Positions 10,201 to 22,162 are shown, numbered from the stretch's first letter. The stretch is 64,000 bases of DNA from Phellopilus nigrolimitatus (GCA_021029095.1 JAJOHG010000014.1:62001-126000); one strand, 5' to 3'. Notes: generated by a model not told the origin, from the sequence alone. Numbers and translations are program-made.

Positions 10201-13200
10201 ATGTACGTGTACGACGATCATCCATTTCAGCCCCCTATCCCTTCCTCGCCTTCCTCTGCGTCTACGGGCGCTGCGTATCTTGGACTCTCGTACCCGTCTT
10301 TCAATCCCGTGTACGACGCACCATTCTACGCTCAAGGATCCGTCCCGACGTCATCCTCGTCCTCGTCGCTGGCTGCGGCCCTCGACTTCCCCCAACCGGA
10401 CAAGAGCCAGCCCGAACCGGTGGATCGAACGAGGCCGATTCCGGCTCTCCCGCGCGGCGGGCCACCGGAGAATCTGGAAGCGGGCACGAATTTTGATCCA
10501 AATTCGGGCAGAACTGTCGAACGAACTAGAGATATCACGCCAAACATGCCTCGGGAGCATGTAAATCCAAACTCAAAGCAAGATCCTCATTTTCCAGACT
10601 CGCAGTATCAATCACAGTCCCTCCATTCGCAATCTCATTTTCAGCCTCTTCCTCATCAACCTCAACCTCATCCCCAATCCCAACCACAGCCCCAGGCGCC
10701 TCTTTCTCCACACACCCACCATTTTCCGCCCGATGCCACCAACGTCTTCCAGCCGTTCGACTACTGGCCGCCCAGCGCCGACGCGTTCACGGCGGAAAGC
10801 AGTCTGCATGGCTTCCACGGCTCTTTCAGCGGAGGCGGCGCGCCCGACTTCTCCGGCGAGCCCTTCGCGTTCTTCCCGAATGACCCCGCGGCATACTACA
10901 GCGAGCCGCTGCCCTCGCACCTGTTCGCAAACGGCGCGCCCGGCGGGTGGGGCGGAGACGCGGGCATGGGCTTCGGCGAGGCGTGCTTCGACTTCAGCGG
11001 CGCGGCCGCATGGGAGCCGCCGCCGGCAGCATTCGGCGGCCAGGCGCCGATGCCGGTGCTGCACGAGCAGAGTACGCAAGTCGTGTCCATGGCCCCGCCT
11101 CCTGCGCCGGCCCTCGGGCACGCCGGCGGAGGCAACGGCTCCAATGCGCAATTTGCTTCCGTCTCTGCCGCGCGGCCCGACGCAGGCTTGGCACGCGATC
11201 GATCGCAATCGCTATCTGTTTCCGCTGGCGCGCCCGCCGTTGTCGGGGCGTTTGGGGGCGATCACTTCCACGCGTCGGCGCATCAGCACCAGCACCAGCA
11301 GCTTCAGGAGCTTCAACGCCAGCACCAGCAACAGCATGTGCCCGGTAGTCCATCTGCGGAGGAACTTGGGCTTGCATACTCGCCTCACTCACAGGCTTAT
11401 CTGAATCACGTGTACACCGCTGATCATGGAATGCCCTCGACGGGTGCGGACGGGGACCGGGATCTGCGGCGGCCGGAGAGCTTGGGAGCCGACAAGCATC
11501 GAGAGGTATGTATTATTACATCTTTGTTTTATTTCATTTTATTTCTATCTTTAGACATCTCGGCGTACATCTTTGATCTTTCTCTGATTGTTCTCTTGAT
11601 TGTAACTATAGGATGCATTTGTTGGACCTTCCACATCGTGGCCAGCTTCAAGCCAACCAATCTATAGTCAACCATACTCCATACAATCAGAGCCTGCACT
11701 GTCAGCAGATGTACAGTCTACGTTCGCACCCCAACAAGAACATGTGCATCATAATGCACAACACAATGCAGCCATGTCCCCGCCGCCCCCGCCAGCGCGT
11801 GCAAGGATTCATGCACGTGCGAATTCTGGAAAGGATACGACGCATTCCCCGCTTGTACGCCGGCATACAGTGGCTGCGTCATCGAGTTCAGATACTATCG
11901 TCCCCTCACCGGCCCCTCCCGCCCAAGCACCAGTTAGGTCCCAGTCATCAGGTGCAGAAGTCGTGCCTACGCGAAGACCGACGAATACCATGCTCACAAC
12001 CCACATGAACGACGCGCTCTGGTCGCAGTCGCAGCAGTTCAATCGCCTCGCGCTGGTCGAGACGTTCCGGCAACGGCACGGCCGCGAGCCCCCGCCCGAG
12101 ATGCGCATTCTCGAGACGAGCGCGCTCGAGCGCAGCGTCGTTGGTGAGAACGCCTTGCGGCGGGCCATGGAGAGGGAACGGGCCGAGAGGGCCGATAAGG
12201 AGGACAAGGGAGGACAGGAGGGCGCGCGGGAAGAAGGCGGGAATGGAAGCGTAGGGCCGACGGCGCTAGAGGATATGAGCGACGAAGAATTCTTCCAGCG
12301 GGGTCCTGATCCGAACTGGGTTCCTGCGCGGTCGGGTGCGGAACTTGAGCTGGAGGCGGCTTTGGAAGAAAGCGCGAGAGCGAATCCCGCACTTGGCGCG
12401 GTGCACGTGCGTGCTCACTCTCACGTACCATTGGTCTCGCCCATCTCGCCAAATACTCCCGATGAGATAACCACGCCGCGCGAGAGCTTCTTTCCCGCAC
12501 ACGCAGCGCACGTGTATCCTCCCGTTCCCGGCGCGCCTCAGACTGAGTACAATCAGGCTTATAGATCCCCTATGACGCCAACGTCGCCATCTCGCGCCTC
12601 TTTTCTCTTACAGAAGATTGTGCCGCTCCTGCGCCACGACGGGCACCTCGCTCACCACGTCTCTGGCCTCGGCGGCGCACACGGCGAGGCATACGATGGG
12701 CGTTCGTACCTCCCGGATGACGCCGAGCCAGACCCGAACCATGTCCCGCTTGAGCCTCCCGGCGCGCGAATCGGCGATCATCCCTTGCTCAAAGCTTACC
12801 GCCCGCACCCGCTCGCCATCCGCGGAGAGACATGGCACACGGTGGTCAACCCGGCCTCCGAGCGGCCAACGGGCGCCCACGAGAAAGGTCCAATGCCGGG
12901 AAACAGTAGGGAGCCGGAAGGGGCGGACGAGGATGCGCGTCCGAGCTCCGCCATGAGTCGGCGCGAGAAAGCGGGCGTGAAGAAGGAAGAGAAAGGCAAA
13001 GGATGGGGCTTCGCCGAGGGCGGCTTGCATGGTCCAGGTCTCGGTCTCGGTCTTCAAATCTCCACAAAAGACAATGGCGGATGCGCAGATGGGTCGGGCG
13101 GCCGGGGCGCAGATCCATTGGCGCGCTTGAAGCTGACGACGGATGAGAAAGCGCCGCCGAAGATAGCCTGCTTCTTCTGTCGAAATCGGAAGATCGCGTG

Positions 13201-14122
13201 CGGCATTGGGAAGGGCGAAGACAAGACGTGCAAGTTTGTATTCTCTTTTCTTTACCTGCGAACTACGCTCATATTCGTTGTTCAATCTACAGCCAGTGCT
13301 CCCGCCGCTACCTCAGCTGCACCTTCGCAAAAGAGTCACGCCGCGGAATGCGTACCCGTAAGGGGCGCTCTGCGCATACGGTAGATGGCGTCGACGAAGC
13401 TGTCAAGGATACTACCGAACCTGATGAACCCGACTTCGAAAAATTCGGGGATGCTTCGTCGTCATCCTCTGCAGCTGGCCCTTCTGGGTCGCGTTCTCGG
13501 AGGGTAGTGAAGAACAGGAAGAAAGAAATGAAGGCGAAAGTAAGGAGAAAGAAGGTTGATGGGAAGGGGAAGGGGAAAGGGAAGGAGAAGGAGGGTCCAG
13601 AGGAAGATGAGGAGTGCGAGAGAGACGAGGATGAAGATGGGGACATCGTGATGGGCGATGGTGGAGGAGATTCAATGGCCATGCAAGTCAATCGAAGTTT
13701 GGAATACGCAGACAACCCACTTGCATTGCTTGCGGCAGAGATGCGGCACCAGCGGCCGCGCCCACAGCAGCCAACCTCATCCTCATCCTCATCATACTCC
13801 TTGCCAATGCATACTACCTCCTCGGCTGCTGCGCATGCGACTCTTGAAGCGGGCTCCTCGATGCTGGCTCCTGGATCTCTGCTGGGTGTCCCTCCCCAGC
13901 CCGGGCCTCCGGACGCTTCGTCCATGGTGGGGGCGGAATATTCGGCCACGCAGATATCGGGACTTTCGCGTGGCCCATTCACTACTAGTCCGCTAAGTCG
14001 ACGTAAGCAAGGACGGGATGGTGGCGACAGAGGCCAGTGAGTGTTCTCTTGCATTCGGATCCCTGTTCCATTTGCTTAATTGCGGCGTTTCCTTTGCAAA
14101 TAGGCGTCGCGACCCTTCTTAG
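10201..14122 (+). CDS. Zn2Cys6 binuclear-cluster transcription factor
   Basis: Model: exons 10201-11505, 11612-13233, 13293-14036 and 14104-14122, 1,229 residues. If the last intron (GTGAGT...AAATAG) is not used, the protein ends four bases later at 14040. The binuclear cluster lies near the C-terminus and is split by intron 2: KIACFFCRNRKIAC ... KTC | NQCSRRYLSC, with cysteines at about 955, 958, 965, 975, 978 and 985 (C-x2-C-x6-C-x9-C-x2-C-x6-C). It is followed by a basic arm (RRGMRTRKGR). This family binds CGG half-sites in DNA. The long N-terminus is Gln/His/Pro/Ser-rich and activation-domain-like. A Lys-rich then Asp/Glu-rich stretch follows the cluster. No fungal-specific middle homology domain was seen. 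An orphan copy of the cluster exons follows 370 bp downstream. Confidence 0.85.
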
Positions 14123-14489
14123 TCTTCTCCCAACAGCTGGTCACACTGTCCACGAGATCTTTTATGATTTATGTGCCCATATGCTCCTCTTTATTTGTGC
14201 ACAATGTGTATTTCTGGGTCCATTTTCGTGTCTTTCTTTCCCCTCGTCTGGTCTTGCTATCCGTTACGTCTAATCAAGTATAGTGTAGCCGATTGGTTCT
14301 TATAACTCGTCTTCTTCGTGCAACGCTGCGTATATATTATTTCTTCCTTTCCTTTCTTTTTCATCTGCACATGTTATGCCTCGTACACCACGCACTATGA
14401 CTCATCCATCGTTATCATTGTACTTCGCAGCACCTCACTGGGAGATCTGCACCTGCTTTCGATTCGCTACTTAATTACGTTGATTTTAG

Positions 14490-14760
14490 CACCGCCGAAG
14501 ATGGCCTGCCTCTTCTGTCGAAACCGGAAGATCGCGTGCGGCATTGGGAAGTGCGAAGACAAGACGTGCAAGTTCGTATTCTCTTTTCTTTGTCTGCAAA
14601 CTACGCTCATATTTGTTGTTCAATCTGCAGCCAGTGCTCCCGCCGCAACCTCCGCTGCATCTTCCCAACGGAGTCACACCGCGGAATGCGTACCCGTAAG
14701 TACCCGCGACACTCCCTGAAAGCACGCACTGGAGGGCCCGCTGGTCCAACACGAGCGTGA
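14490..14760 (+). pseudogene. Orphan second copy of the zinc-cluster exon pair
   Basis: 14490-14705 repeats the end of exon 2, the intron and the start of exon 3 of the upstream gene. Spliced the same way (GTTCGT...CTGCAG) it reads KMACLFCRNRKIACGIGKCE DKTC NQCSRRNLRCIFPTE SHRGMRTRK, all six cysteines intact, then 19 unrelated residues to a stop at 14760. The parent gene ends at 14122 and no start codon or long leader precedes this copy, so it is either a dead partial duplication or an alternative 3' exon set. Differences from the parent are spread through exon and intron. Confidence 0.7.
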
Positions 14761-15180
14761 AACGTCTTGAGGAAGGAAGCGCGGACCAGCGTGGTGATAG
14801 GGACTTTGGAGTCGCAGCGGGGCGTTGCCGATAACAATCGTCTTGGTGCTGGAGCAGGGGCAGCAGGAGGGTAGCAGCGTCACGCCCCGTTTATAGTAGT
14901 CTAAAGGAGAGTCCGTGTCGTCGGTCTCGTCATCCCTCATGCTTTAGTTATTATATATGATGTTTAGCAGCGGTCGTTCCTCTGTGACTTTTAGATACGT
15001 TTAGAGGCGTTTCAACTGGTCATGAATGCGTGAACACGAAAGCAAGCTATGTATTTTGTAACAGGACGTAGACATCAGATATAACAAAGCAGACAGCATT
15101 TGAGACAGCGACAGACACAAGAACAAAGACAACAACAGTGGGCGACAAAGAACACAAGAAAAAAAAACCCCGATTGACGA

Positions 15181-16687
15181 TTAGCGGAAGCGGCGGGTGC
15201 GGCGACGAGGGGCGGTCCAGTTAGTGACCTTGCGCGCCTGACTGACGTGGACACACGAGTATGGGCGCGTCAGCGGGTAGTAGAGGTCCTGATGCGCGTC
15301 CTCGATGAGGATCTTGACGCGGAACTCCGACAGACCGTAGGAAAGGAAAAGCGGGCGGACGGCGGGGATGAAGGAGTCATGATCCATCCAGGCGAACTGG
15401 GCCACCGTAAGAAGTCCCTGGTCTGATGCAAGCAAGCTATAGGTTAAAAGAGGTGCATATGGTGGAATCGTCGGAGCTTACCCTTAGGCCAGAATCCGAC
15501 CGGCACGATCGCCTCCTGCGCGACGATGTCGTTGAACGCGCCTGTTGCGCGCAATAGACTGCCAAGGCGAGTGGGGACAGTCGTGTCGATGTGGTTTCCG
15601 GCGAGACAGCGCCGGTACTGTTCCCAAAAAGCGTGCCACCCCGGCGCGCCGCCGCGAGGACCCGCTTCAATGGGCTGCTTGCCCTCAGAGAGTGGCTTGA
15701 TCTCGCTCTCGATGAGGATAACGAGGCCGCCAGGACGCAAGATGCGCGCAACCTCTTCCAGGAAGAGGGGGTAGTTTTTCATCTACATCAAACCACTTAG
15801 AAGAGCATCGAAGAAAAGGTATTCAGTGCTTACTCCATTATTCACACATCGCGCATGCACGATGTCGAAATATTCGTTCGGGTATGGGATGAGCTGGGCG
15901 TCGAAGAGCTCGAAACTTTGAATTACAGCTGTTAGCAAGGAACGAAACCGAGTACGCGAGTACTTACTCGCAGTTCGGCGGCACCATCCTTATCATAGAA
16001 AAGAAGAATTGGTCAGTGCGAGCAATATAATGACATGATATACACGCACTCTGGTTGTATGGGAGCAAGGTCTACTCCGACGACCTCGACATCCGGGAAC
16101 TCGTCCGCAATTTGGATTGCCCTACATAACAATGGTCAGAGTTCTTACAAATTTGTCCTAAGCAGGTAGCTCACCAGAGTCCACTGCCCGTCCCTATATC
16201 CATTATTCGCTTCTTCCTGTCCGATGGGACCCCAAGAACATCCTCGACTGGGCCGACGTGGTTCTTGTCGCCTACGACCATATACATCATCTTATGGAAG
16301 TACTCCTGGCGCTGATCGCGTTTGAAGGTATAAGCGACGAACGTTAACTGATTATTAACATGATGGACACACCTTAATTTCATCCGCATCGGCGGGAAGC
16401 TGGTAGACGGGCTGCATGGTGTTCAGCTGGCGTCCATGCACCTCTCGAAAAAGCGTTTCTGCAACTTCGGGTGTCACGATATAGGTGTAACTTTCATCAT
16501 CAGGGGATGCGGACGCGCTCGACGCCGTTGGCATCGGGACGGGAGCAGAAGCGCCCGCGCCGCCAACTGAGAAGCTCGTTCCCGCCACTGCCGCCGCTCC
16601 AGCAAGTCCATAGGTTAAGCTGGCATAGCGCGCATCATCTTCCCCGGGTGCGCCATCATCGACGTCGTCGTAGGTCCGCTTCGGCAT
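15181..16687 (-). CDS. SAM-dependent class I methyltransferase (LaeA-like family)
   Basis: Seven exons: 16687-16373, 16311-16175, 16121-16050, 15988-15968, 15915-15834, 15782-15482 and 15422-15181, 389 residues, all joins in frame with GT-AG introns of 50-62 nt. Motif I is RIMDIGTGSGLWAI (D143-x-G-x-G, the AdoMet-binding loop). Motif II is VVGVDLAPIQPEMVPPNC, followed by FDIVHARCVNNG and ILRPGGLVILIES, the usual order of the Rossmann fold. Exon 4 is only 21 nt. The N-terminal 70 residues are Ala/Ser-rich. Fungal members include LaeA-type regulators and secondary-metabolite methyltransferases; the substrate cannot be told from sequence. No biosynthetic cluster lies next to it. Confidence 0.85.
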
Positions 16688-17790
16688 GGTGGGCAGACAG
16701 CGGGGGGAGGAGATTGTGGGGAAGGCGAAGGGATGCCTCGAGTCCTTGACTACTTAAAGCTACAGTCACCAGTGTGACCGTACTTCCTTAGCCTCGCGCG
16801 ACGGAACCTAACCTTAATTCTCAACCTAACCGTCTATGTATAGTGCATACATACATGTAAATATTATGTACATGCGGCCAGAGTTTACATGCTCTCCTGC
16901 TCATGCCTATTGTGGACGAACAGTCCGAGTCTACTCCCCAGGCCACCTGCGATTACTGCTCGCACTTACCATAAACCAAGTTGCAGGGTCTATTACTATG
17001 AAATAAAGCACAGATCAGATGCGAAGTGCTATAGAAAACGGACCAGAATCAGATGGTTACAAACACAGCTGCGAGATGATCGTGGCATGACGGCCAGGAA
17101 TAAGTTTAACACAAGACCTTCCTCTACCGGAAGTCTCCGCATCGCCTGCGTCGCTTGCGTTCCACAGCCTACTGCTATCATTGGAAGCCCTGTGCGTAGA
17201 AAAAAAGTATAAGTACAAAGCATATAGTATTTAGAGGTGGAAGTACTCACAGCAAAATGGCGGCCGTCCGGGAACATTGTAACGCACGACACTGCGCCAG
17301 AACTGATTGGATTTCAGAGCGTTTTGAGCAGCTTCTGTACCCATTAATACTCTAGCCGAATTGTCGGGTGTCCCAACTGTGCAATTACGTCGTCCCGCAT
17401 GCCTTTGCCGCGGACCAACACGCCTGCAACACAATGTCCCGTTTGCCATGTGAGATACCGCACAAATTAGGCATTGTAAGGAAGAACACACCGAGACACG
17501 AACCCTAACCCACAGGAACATTTGGCCGCGCTCGATTTCTTCGTGCCCGATCTCTTCGTGCCTTTTGCTGGAAACGCGCAAGCGTGTTCCGCTGCTCATC
17601 AAATAACACACTGTTCGAGTGCGGCAGGCACTGCATGAGATGCTAAGTTTGTTCTGAAGAAGAACGCATTGTGAGCGAGCGCACGGAAATTTCAGAGCGG
17701 AATGAAAGGGGAGAGCATTTGGACAGTGCCGTGCACCTTTGGGTGCGGGTGCTTTCATACGAGCTTGCACGTATCGACGAACACGCGGCG
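16688..17790 (-). pseudogene. Intergenic region with a WD40-repeat fragment
   Basis: Around 17300-17240 the minus strand reads SCVTMFPDGRHFA, and after an intron (GTGAGT...CGCACAG) ASNDSSRLWNA, which resembles one WD40 blade split by an intron. The joins leave the frame closed soon after, and the upstream stretch to 17770 shows no clean continuation. I take it as a small decayed WD40 fragment. The left half (16690-17050) has nothing I can support. Confidence 0.35.
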
Positions 17791-18965
17791 CCTCTCATCG
17801 CGTCGTAGACTGGTTCTTCAACATTGTTATAGGCCGAGTTGCATGTTACAAGTCAAAGTGTTGTCGTGTCAGCACTGTCAACAAAAGAAAGAGAAAATAA
17901 AAGTTGTGTACCCTACATGTTCATCCGCTTTCTCTCCGGTGCGCTCACATTTATACTACTCTAAATCCTCTCGCCCTGAATCTCGTGTCCTTTCCATCTA
18001 CCGCTCGTACCCATTCCGTCTTCGTTCATCTCCTTGGCCTGGCGGTGCCACATCCCCTCCGCCTCTCCCTCGACGCCCTCCTCGCGCACTTCCCAACGCG
18101 CCTGCACCCCGCCTGCTGCGGCCGCTGCGCATCATCGGCGCCGGCGACACCAGCCCTGCCAAGCTCGACGCGGGCAGGCTTACGCTAACCGTAGGACGCA
18201 GGAGGACGTCGGGCACGAGCAGTTTCCCCTTCACACCCTTTGCGAGCACACGGCGGGGGCGCGTCTCTTGCTCACATATAGCGCCGGGTCAACGCCGGGA
18301 AGAGTGAGCTCACTCGCACCCGAGTGCGTGTCGTCGCTGACTGATGTAAATGCCGACTTTGGGGAACTTCGAGGCCGAACTCGGGCGCGTAGCTGGTGGC
18401 GAGGCTCTCGTTGCTCTTCGTGCGCAGTGCGGGGCTTGTGGAGGACAATGACTGCGCGCGTGCGAAAAGCGGGTACTTCGAGTAGAGCTCGGTCCGTGTA
18501 TGAGTTTGACAAGTCTTCAAACCGTTTTTCTCCATGACTCCATTCCTCGGCGCTGGCACTCGCAGTGAAGCTCGTACCGGTCGCACTCTAGCTCATGTCC
18601 GAGTCGGAGCGGGCGAGGCGGAGCGTGGTCGCGCCAAGGTCAAGCGCACGGATATCCCGCAGTTAAGGCGCGCGCCACGAGCTGGACGGGACAGGGGGAA
18701 GAACGGGACTGCGCAGAGGTGGATAGACGTGCGCGCCGAGGCTGGCGCGCTTCTCCTTCCCATGGCATTTTGTCTTTGTAGCAAGATGTGCCGACTCTGT
18801 TGATATCAGGCGGTCGGCGCTCGAGATTCTCGCGCGCGTTGGGCATTAGCACGGGCCAGGATCCCTTGAGGTCCTTCTTGCGACACACCGCTGCTGCAGT
18901 AAAAGGGAGTCTGCGACTGGTCGATGACCGTGCGCGTGTGGACGAGCGCGCTGGGCTGCTCCTGT
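17790..18965 (-). pseudogene. Decayed duplicate of the Ecl1-like gene
   Basis: Parallels 6960-8750 of the intact Ecl1-like gene block by block (for example the VYDV region, VTLTLASLPA, the TSYAPEFGL region, DRTVIDQSQTPFYC). It retains the equivalent intron (about 17835-17910), so the copy was made from DNA. Several internal blocks are deleted and the frames change repeatedly. It lacks the N-terminal CPVC exon start and stops abruptly near 18965, where the composite repeat begins. Both copies lie in the same orientation, about 9-10 kb apart. Confidence 0.85.
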
Positions 18966-18984
18966 CGTCAGCATCGTGCTCGTA

Positions 18985-19480
18985 TTCAGACGAGTTCACT
19001 GCGCACCTATGTCTTTGTTTTACCTAACTGTCCCCTCCGGCGCTTCCACGCGACTGGGCTCGCCAACGCAAGATGGTCTTGATCGACCCATGCGACAGGT
19101 TGGGGTGAAGTTGTTGCCGTTGCTGTTGAAGTTGTTGTTGTTGCTGCTGCTGCTGCTGCATGATCTTCGCACCTAGACAGATAGTTTACAGATTAGTACA
19201 CTAAGGGACTGTAGAAACAGAAGCTGCTTACGATTAGACAGCGGTACGCGGAGCGTAGTCGAGAAGTCGAGAAGTCGAGACGTCGAGACAAAGGAGCACG
19301 ACGCACATCGCTGTCCTCGGGCTGTGCCGGACAGCGATCAAGTGGTGACTGGGTGACACCACAGCCAGCGCGTGCCAGGTCTGTAACAAAGTAAGTGCAA
19401 ATTTTTACTCTATTTTACAGCAGTGTCCTCTAACTTTCTTTTACAGTGTTTTCGTTCAGCATGGACGTCTTCGCTCGTAT
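18985..19480 (+). repeat. Composite kinase/MDM20 repeat, copy B (linker only)
   Basis: Contains only the middle of the unit: GTCTTTGTTTTACCTAA near 19010, a GTT/GCT tract at about 19108-19161, GTTTACAGATTAGTAC near 19186, the hairpin at 19310-19335 and the first MDM20-side block ending GGACGTCTTCGCTC near 19475. Left of it lies the Ecl1-like pseudogene, right of it the MFS fragment, so both junctions are breakpoints between unrelated genes. Confidence 0.75.
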
Positions 19481-19485
19481 GACCT

Positions 19486-20870
19486 GCTTTCGACCCAAAG
19501 CCGAAGCCCGCCGAAGAAACCCCGCTTTCCTGGGCGCAGTTCTCCATCGCCCTCTTCCTCCAGCTCGCCAAGCCCCTCTCCTCCCAGGTCATTTACCCGT
19601 TTGTGCCCCAGCTCATCCGTGAAACTAGCATCACAAATGGAGACGAGACGAAGGTTGGGTACTATGTCGGCATGATGGTACGTGCGCGCGTCGCGTCTTC
19701 TCGATGTGTGCTAACGTTGGGCGCCCAGCAATCCATCTTCTTCGCGACTGAGACGCTTACCGTGTTGCACTGGTCGCGTGCCAGCGATCGCATCGGCCGC
19801 AAGCCCGTCATCCTCATCGGCTTGCTCTGTCTCTCCCTCAGCATGTACTGCTTCGGCCTCTCCCATTCGTTCTGGGGACTCGTCCTCTCCCGATCGCTCA
19901 ACGGCGCGTTCAACGGAAATATCGGCGTCATCAAGAGCATGATGGCTGAGATGACCGACGGAACGAACCTCGCGCACGCCTTCGCATATCAACCCATCCC
20001 CTGGAGCACAGGCGCGACCTTCGGCCCGCTCATTGGCGGCGCGCTCTCGTGCCCGGCAGAGTGCTTCCCCGGCCTGTTTGGGAACTCAGACTTACTCAAG
20101 ATGTACCCGTACTTCCTCCCTGGCGCTATCCCCGCGATGTCCTCCGTCCTCGCGTGGATCGTCACCTACATGTTTCTTAAGGAGATATGTTATCGTTTAT
20201 ATCTATCTCGTTTACTAAAAACCTTGTCACTGACGCGCTTACAGATAAACATCACAGTCTTCTCCTTCTGCGCCCTCCTCCCTCGCTGGTGCTCGTGGTC
20301 TCTTTCTTCAAGCCCACTCAAACTTGACCCGTCTTCTCCGTCTACGCTCCCACCGTCGTCCCCACCCCTGCGCAGCCTCCTCACGCGGCCTGCTCTCCTC
20401 TCCATCAGCCCATACGCGCTTCTTTATCTCCTCGACATCGCGTACCGCGCTCTACAGCCCGTCTTTTACTCCAACCCACGCGCGCTCGGCGGGCTCGACC
20501 TCGATCGAAAACGCGCTCGCCATGCTCGGGCTCTCCAACGGCATCTTCCAGGCCTTCTGCTTCGCGCGCATGATCAAGGCCTGGGGCGTGCGCAAGACGT
20601 ACCTCGCCGGCATCACGAGTGCCGCACCGATCTTCGCCTGCTTCCCCGCCATGAGTGCCGTCGTGTGCATAGAGGATCTCGCGACGCTGCAGACTCGCGA
20701 GGAGCCCGCGCTGAGCGTACCGCTGCTTGTTATGCTGGCATTCCAGCTCGCGCTTACACTCCCCCTGAACACGTGCTACGGCTGCTGCTTCATGTACACC
20801 ACCCGGCGCCGCCTCCGCGCCACGTACCCGTCCTGCCCCTCAGCCTCCTATGTCGTCCTCGTCCGCTCTG
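19486..20870 (+). pseudogene. MFS transporter (DHA1-like), truncated and frameshifted
   Basis: Reads LSWAQFSIALFLQL, SQVIYPFVPQLIRET and KVGYYVGMM, then a 51-nt intron at 19678-19728, then VLHWSRASDRIGRKPVILIG (MFS signature A) and five further helices to YMFLKE near 20182. This is the pattern of fungal 12-TM multidrug-type antiporters. Defects: the reading frame has a stop upstream and no ATG of its own; the next donor is AT where GT is expected (20183); the frame shifts near 20500 (LDIAYRALQPVFYSNPR against LGLSNGIFQAFCFARMIKAW); and the last helices are missing. The 5' end is fused directly to repeat copy B. Confidence 0.8.
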
Positions 20871-21104
20871 CATGCAGACAAGTGAAGAGGCATTATAGTA
20901 AAGATCGCTTTCGAATCCTACATGGGTCATCTCTGGGAAAAGTCCAGTAGAACCGAAAGCTTTGTGGTGCTGCGAAATGTGAATATGTACTACAAGAATT
21001 ATTATTGTTATTATTATTTTTTAAAAGTGGGGGTGTCAGGCAGGAGGAAAGGTAGATGCTGCGTAAAAAGAGGCGTTGGATACAAACAAAAATGTAATGT
21101 GTAT

Positions 21105-22162
21105 TTATTTCTTCGGAAAAAAACCGTCAAACACGCTTCCGACCGCTTTGTTCGCGCGTCGCGGGCCCTCCTCGCTTTCGCCCGACAGCTTCGCAGCCTT
21201 GCGCACGAACTCCTTCAGCGCATACACCTCAAGGGGTCTTCTCTTGACCGCGACGCGGCATGTCGGGCACGTATACTTGGGGCTAGGGACGCGTTTGCGG
21301 AAATCCGCGCGGATCTGCTCGATGACGGGGGCAACGCGCGGGTTGTTGCTGCGGCGGGCGAGGTCCTCTGGGATCTGTGGCCCCGCGAGGAAGTCCGGGT
21401 GCAGCTGCACGTGCTGCGTGAATGCCGTGTTGAACCAGTCGTGCAGGCATTTCTCGCAGTATGAGTGTCCGCAGCCGACGAGTCTGCGGCGAACGTCAGT
21501 TGGAAATATCAAAGGATGCTAAAGTAACAAAGCAGACGTACGTGGCAGGACTCCACATTTTCAAGTTACAGATCTCGCATGACACCGTGTCTTCTAATTC
21601 GGAATAGTCCTGCAAATCGAGCTTAAGACAACACAAGGTGGCACGTAGATGCGATGACTGACAGGTCTTTGGGACGTCGCTTTCCGCTTGAGCGACTTTT
21701 CAAGATCAGAGGCTTTCGCCACGACTCTGTCCTTCGCTGCTTCAGCTGTGTTGGCGGCCACCTCTGCTTTGGCACAACGTGATTTGATCTCATTGCGTTC
21801 CTGATACTCACTATAAATCCTTGGCACAAGCTTACAGCAAACTCGAAACGTACCTTTTTCAGAGCCTCGATTTCCAGTCTCAGCTGGGCCACATCGTTCG
21901 ATCCCGACTGTCTTTCCGCCCGCTGGCATTTCGGCAGGGGCCGCCGCACAGGCGGCACGTCGTCATCGTCTGAGGATAGCACAATCACGTCTGGCGAAGG
22001 CGGTCGCACAGGTGGCCCGTCGTCATCGTCTGAGGATAGCACAATCACGTCTGGCGAAGGCGGTCGCGGGGACAGGGCCGCCTTGGACTGTACGGCTCGC
22101 CGTTCTCGAACGCGAGGTGGCTTGGACGCTTGCGACGTTGCGGGTCTCGTTGAAGGCGCCAT
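21105..22162 (-). CDS. RING-finger E3-like protein with two SUMO-interacting motifs
   Basis: Exons 22162-21854, 21800-21663, 21609-21542 and 21483-21105, 297 residues, all joins in frame. The C3HC4 RING ligands are C160, C163, C176, H178, C181, C184, C244 and C247, with an unusually long insert of about 60 residues before the last pair (YTCPTC). Residues 104-145 are a charged helix or coiled coil. Near the N-terminus two 20-residue repeats each carry PDVIVLSSDDDD, a hydrophobic VIVL core followed by Ser/Asp, the textbook SUMO-interacting motif (about 39-42 and 59-62). RING plus tandem SIMs is the layout of SUMO-targeted ubiquitin ligases; that role is inferred. Intron 2 uses a weak GTCAGT donor. 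Confidence 0.8.
21945..22064 (-). repeat. Two 60-bp in-frame repeats encoding SIM motifs
   Basis: 21945-22004 and 22005-22064 are nearly identical and encode the duplicated VRPPSPDVIVLSSDDDD unit of the RING protein. The near identity points to a recent duplication of the motif. Confidence 0.9.

Noticed and set aside
10612..11208. Minus-strand 198-codon frame inside the Zn2Cys6 gene
   Set aside because: Antisense of a coding exon with codon-position bias on the plus strand; no independent support.
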